This document shows positions 61,879 to 64,000 of a stretch of DNA of 64,000 bases, in pieces. The notes under the pieces were generated by a model. It did no database searches. It worked only from the letters and a program-made list of their open reading frames with translations, and was not told where the DNA came from. This DNA is from Ipomoea triloba (taxonomy: Eukaryota; Streptophyta; Magnoliopsida; Solanales; Convolvulaceae). The position numbers and the translations under genes are program-made. Within the stretch, counting starts at the first letter, position 1. Each line of letters begins with the position of its first letter. The DNA is taken from assembly GCF_003576645.1 (NCBI RefSeq), contig NC_044929.1, forward strand, positions 22,697,068 to 22,761,067, in the 5' to 3' direction.

Positions 61879-64000
61879 TGCTTGTGTATAATTACCATTC
61901 TACTATAGCTACTAATATATTGTCGCTCTGCAAACTGGTTTCATTCGATGCACAAGTCTGAATTTTATTAGCTTACAAGCTTCTCTCCCCAATGAATTTA
62001 GCAAACAGTATTGTATGTTTCATCTATTTCTGCATTTCAGAACTTTAATATCCTTGATTGAATTTGTAATGGCACTATAATGGCTTGGATTCTCTTTTGG
62101 TTATTAAATGAGTTGTTTAGTTTACTTCACTGCATTGCTTATTTACAGTTAAACACCCTTGTAAGGCAATTGAAGGAAAATATTTGGAGTATTTGGAGTT
62201 AAGAGATGACATCTTGAATGCATTCCTTGTCCAAATAACTCCATCATTTGATCTAAAAATAAAGAAATGAATAAAATAAAATAAAAATTGTTCAATATAT
62301 GAGATGAAGATAGACATGATGGTGAGGCTTCTATGTTTTGTGACAATGTGGTTTAAGAGACTTGCCTTGTGAGTTGTGATGGAGTTCAGCTATCATTACT
62401 AAGTGCAAGTTTTGTGGATTATTTACAATCTGATCTGACTATAACGAAAAAGTGATTGATACAAGTTTATACAAGACTTTAAGTCAGCATGATGTTCTGC
62501 AGCATTGGAGAAATGCAATTCACTTGAGCAAATCTATGGAAGCATGTCATCCGGTCTTCTTGATTCAGAGGAATGCAATTCATTGCAGACATTTGACATA
62601 CCATTTCCTCTTTCAATGCTTTGATTTAGTGTTTCTAATTGAACTTCTGGATATGGTCTTGCTTATAAGCTTGTTTTAGATGTACATTTTGCTTCAAAGA
62701 CACTGACGTGGAACTTAGAAGAGTTGTCTGGCGCTCAGGTATGTTTTCTCGTTAATTTCTTCTGTATTGCCTTCTGGGCTCTTTTCTGGTACAGTACTGT
62801 TTTCTTTTTCCTCCATTACCATTCTACCATATTGTTAGTGATGCTGCTTGACTGCTTCTCTAATTCCAATGTTGTTTTTTTATGACTTGTGACTTTTTTC
62901 AGGCCAAGTGAACAGAAGATACCATGTAATGTCCTTTTCTATTATTAACTGGTATGAACTCTTACTTTTTCGTTACTCTGTTACGGTGTAATTCACTGTC
63001 TCTTGGCGAAAAAAAAGAAGATAAATATTAGTAGAAGATGCGTTGAGAGTAATCAGCCATAGAAATTAGAGCCTGTGCGGCTGTGCCTTGTTGATGAGTA
63101 ACTTTCATCTGCTAAAAAGAAGGCTTGCATCACATGGCTTGTTGTGCTACACAAGCACACCATCTCATGTATTGTACCTGTAACTTTAGGCCAAAAATAG
63201 GAGTAGTCATCTCAAGCACATGGCAGGTGAGACCCGAAAAATGTTTCTGAACTTTAAAACTTTTGACATAAATGAGCAAGACATAACCAAAGTTTGGCTG
63301 TGGTTGCTAACTATATAACTAGAAGGTTAAGGTACAGTGGTTGTTAGTTGTACACCAGACAGGAAAGACAATCATTCCCTTTTGCTGCCTTAACTCTATT
63401 TCGAAGCATTATATGACAGAGTCCATTATTTCCTTTTCTTGAATTTGTCATCTTTCCAGTGATTCTGCCCTTTTTTTCCTTTTAATCTTTGGATCTGGTG
63501 ACATAACCCGTTGTGCTTGAGTGCTATAGTTTTCATGAGACGGAACCTTTGGGATTTAGTTATCAGTGATGTAATATGATGTGTGTTACAAGTTATGGCC
63601 ATTTATTATTTCTTGACAGCTTGGCATGCCACTGATGGATCATCCTGCCGTGGACCATTCGACAATAAATGTGAGGGTCTTACATTTAAAGTGAGGGACA
63701 CTTTATTTAGTCTTTAGTAATGCAAATTTTTAGAATGTATGAAGACTTAAGAGATAATGGGATGCCGATGATTTGTCTTGAAGGTAGGTATTAGTCCTTA
63801 ATGCCTTAATGGTGGCTATCTTCTCAACTGCCCAGTGCACAAGTCGTTTTCTTAGTCCCCAGATGAACTTTCCCAGCATTAGTTAATCCATTTCTAGTAA
63901 ATTAGCAGTGAAAATCCACCGGAAATAACAGTTATGGATTTTCACCGTGAATGATAGAGGAGCGGGTTTTGTGGGGGTCCTGGGGGAGGGGGGGGGGGGG
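61879..64000. other. 3' flank of the NKAP-like gene; no further gene supported
   Basis: Moderately AT-rich sequence with short open frames only. Splice-like signals (CTCAG|GTATG near 62740, TTTTTTCAG near 62902) could belong to a long or alternatively spliced 3' untranslated region. The window ends in a G run (63984-64000). Confidence 0.45.

Overview
The window is nuclear DNA of a flowering plant, most likely a core eudicot. Introns are GT-AG, intergenic DNA is AT-rich with long (AT)n runs, and the genes are plant families: 7S vicilin storage proteins, Ole e 6-like pollen peptides, an FLZ zinc-finger protein, an IDM1-like PHD/acetyltransferase, and the ribosomal protein eS24. The vicilins and Ole e 6-like peptides suggest an asterid, but I cannot name a species. 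Ten protein-coding genes can be supported; exon boundaries were worked out by hand from splice signals, reading phase and family knowledge.

Layout: 1.3-8.2 kb holds two vicilin paralogues in tandem on the minus strand. 9.4-20.4 kb holds three minus-strand two-exon genes for small secreted six-cysteine peptides (Ole e 6-like); the second and third lie in duplicated blocks. 20.5-36 kb is a repeat-dominated gene desert with LINE remnants, two solo LTRs, a retroposed insertion with target-site duplication, a 1-kb inverted repeat, a 25S rRNA fragment, an N gap and a 1.6-kb near-perfect tandem duplication joined by one N, which is probably an assembly artefact. 36.5-40.2 kb has a convergent pair: an FLZ gene (+) and a PNRC-motif gene (-). 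41-45.6 kb is intergenic. 45.7-52.1 kb is an eight-exon IDM1-like chromatin regulator (-). 52.9-57.2 kb is another repeat block, with a third solo LTR nested in an older repeat and a LINE remnant interrupted by foreign sequence. 57.9-59.4 kb is eS24 (-), divergent from an intronless NKAP/SynMuv-domain gene (+) at 60.3-61.9 kb. The rest is 3' flank ending in a G run.

The genes do not form one pathway. The left end is a reproductive/seed gene neighbourhood (storage globulins, pollen-type peptides) shaped by local duplication; the right end carries housekeeping and regulatory genes. The vicilin-1 promoter has two RY elements and an ABRE-like site. The eS24 promoter has a telo-box and site II elements. 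Small DNA transposons, some with intact target-site duplications (8 bp for a hAT-type family, 11 bp for a MULE-type element), sit in introns and gene flanks.

I found no evidence for a wholly new biological system. The most unusual items are the Ole e 6-like genes with a repeat-grown tail exon, the structural divergence of the two vicilins, three solo LTRs with shared TGAT/ATCA ends, the displaced 25S rRNA piece and the long inverted repeat.
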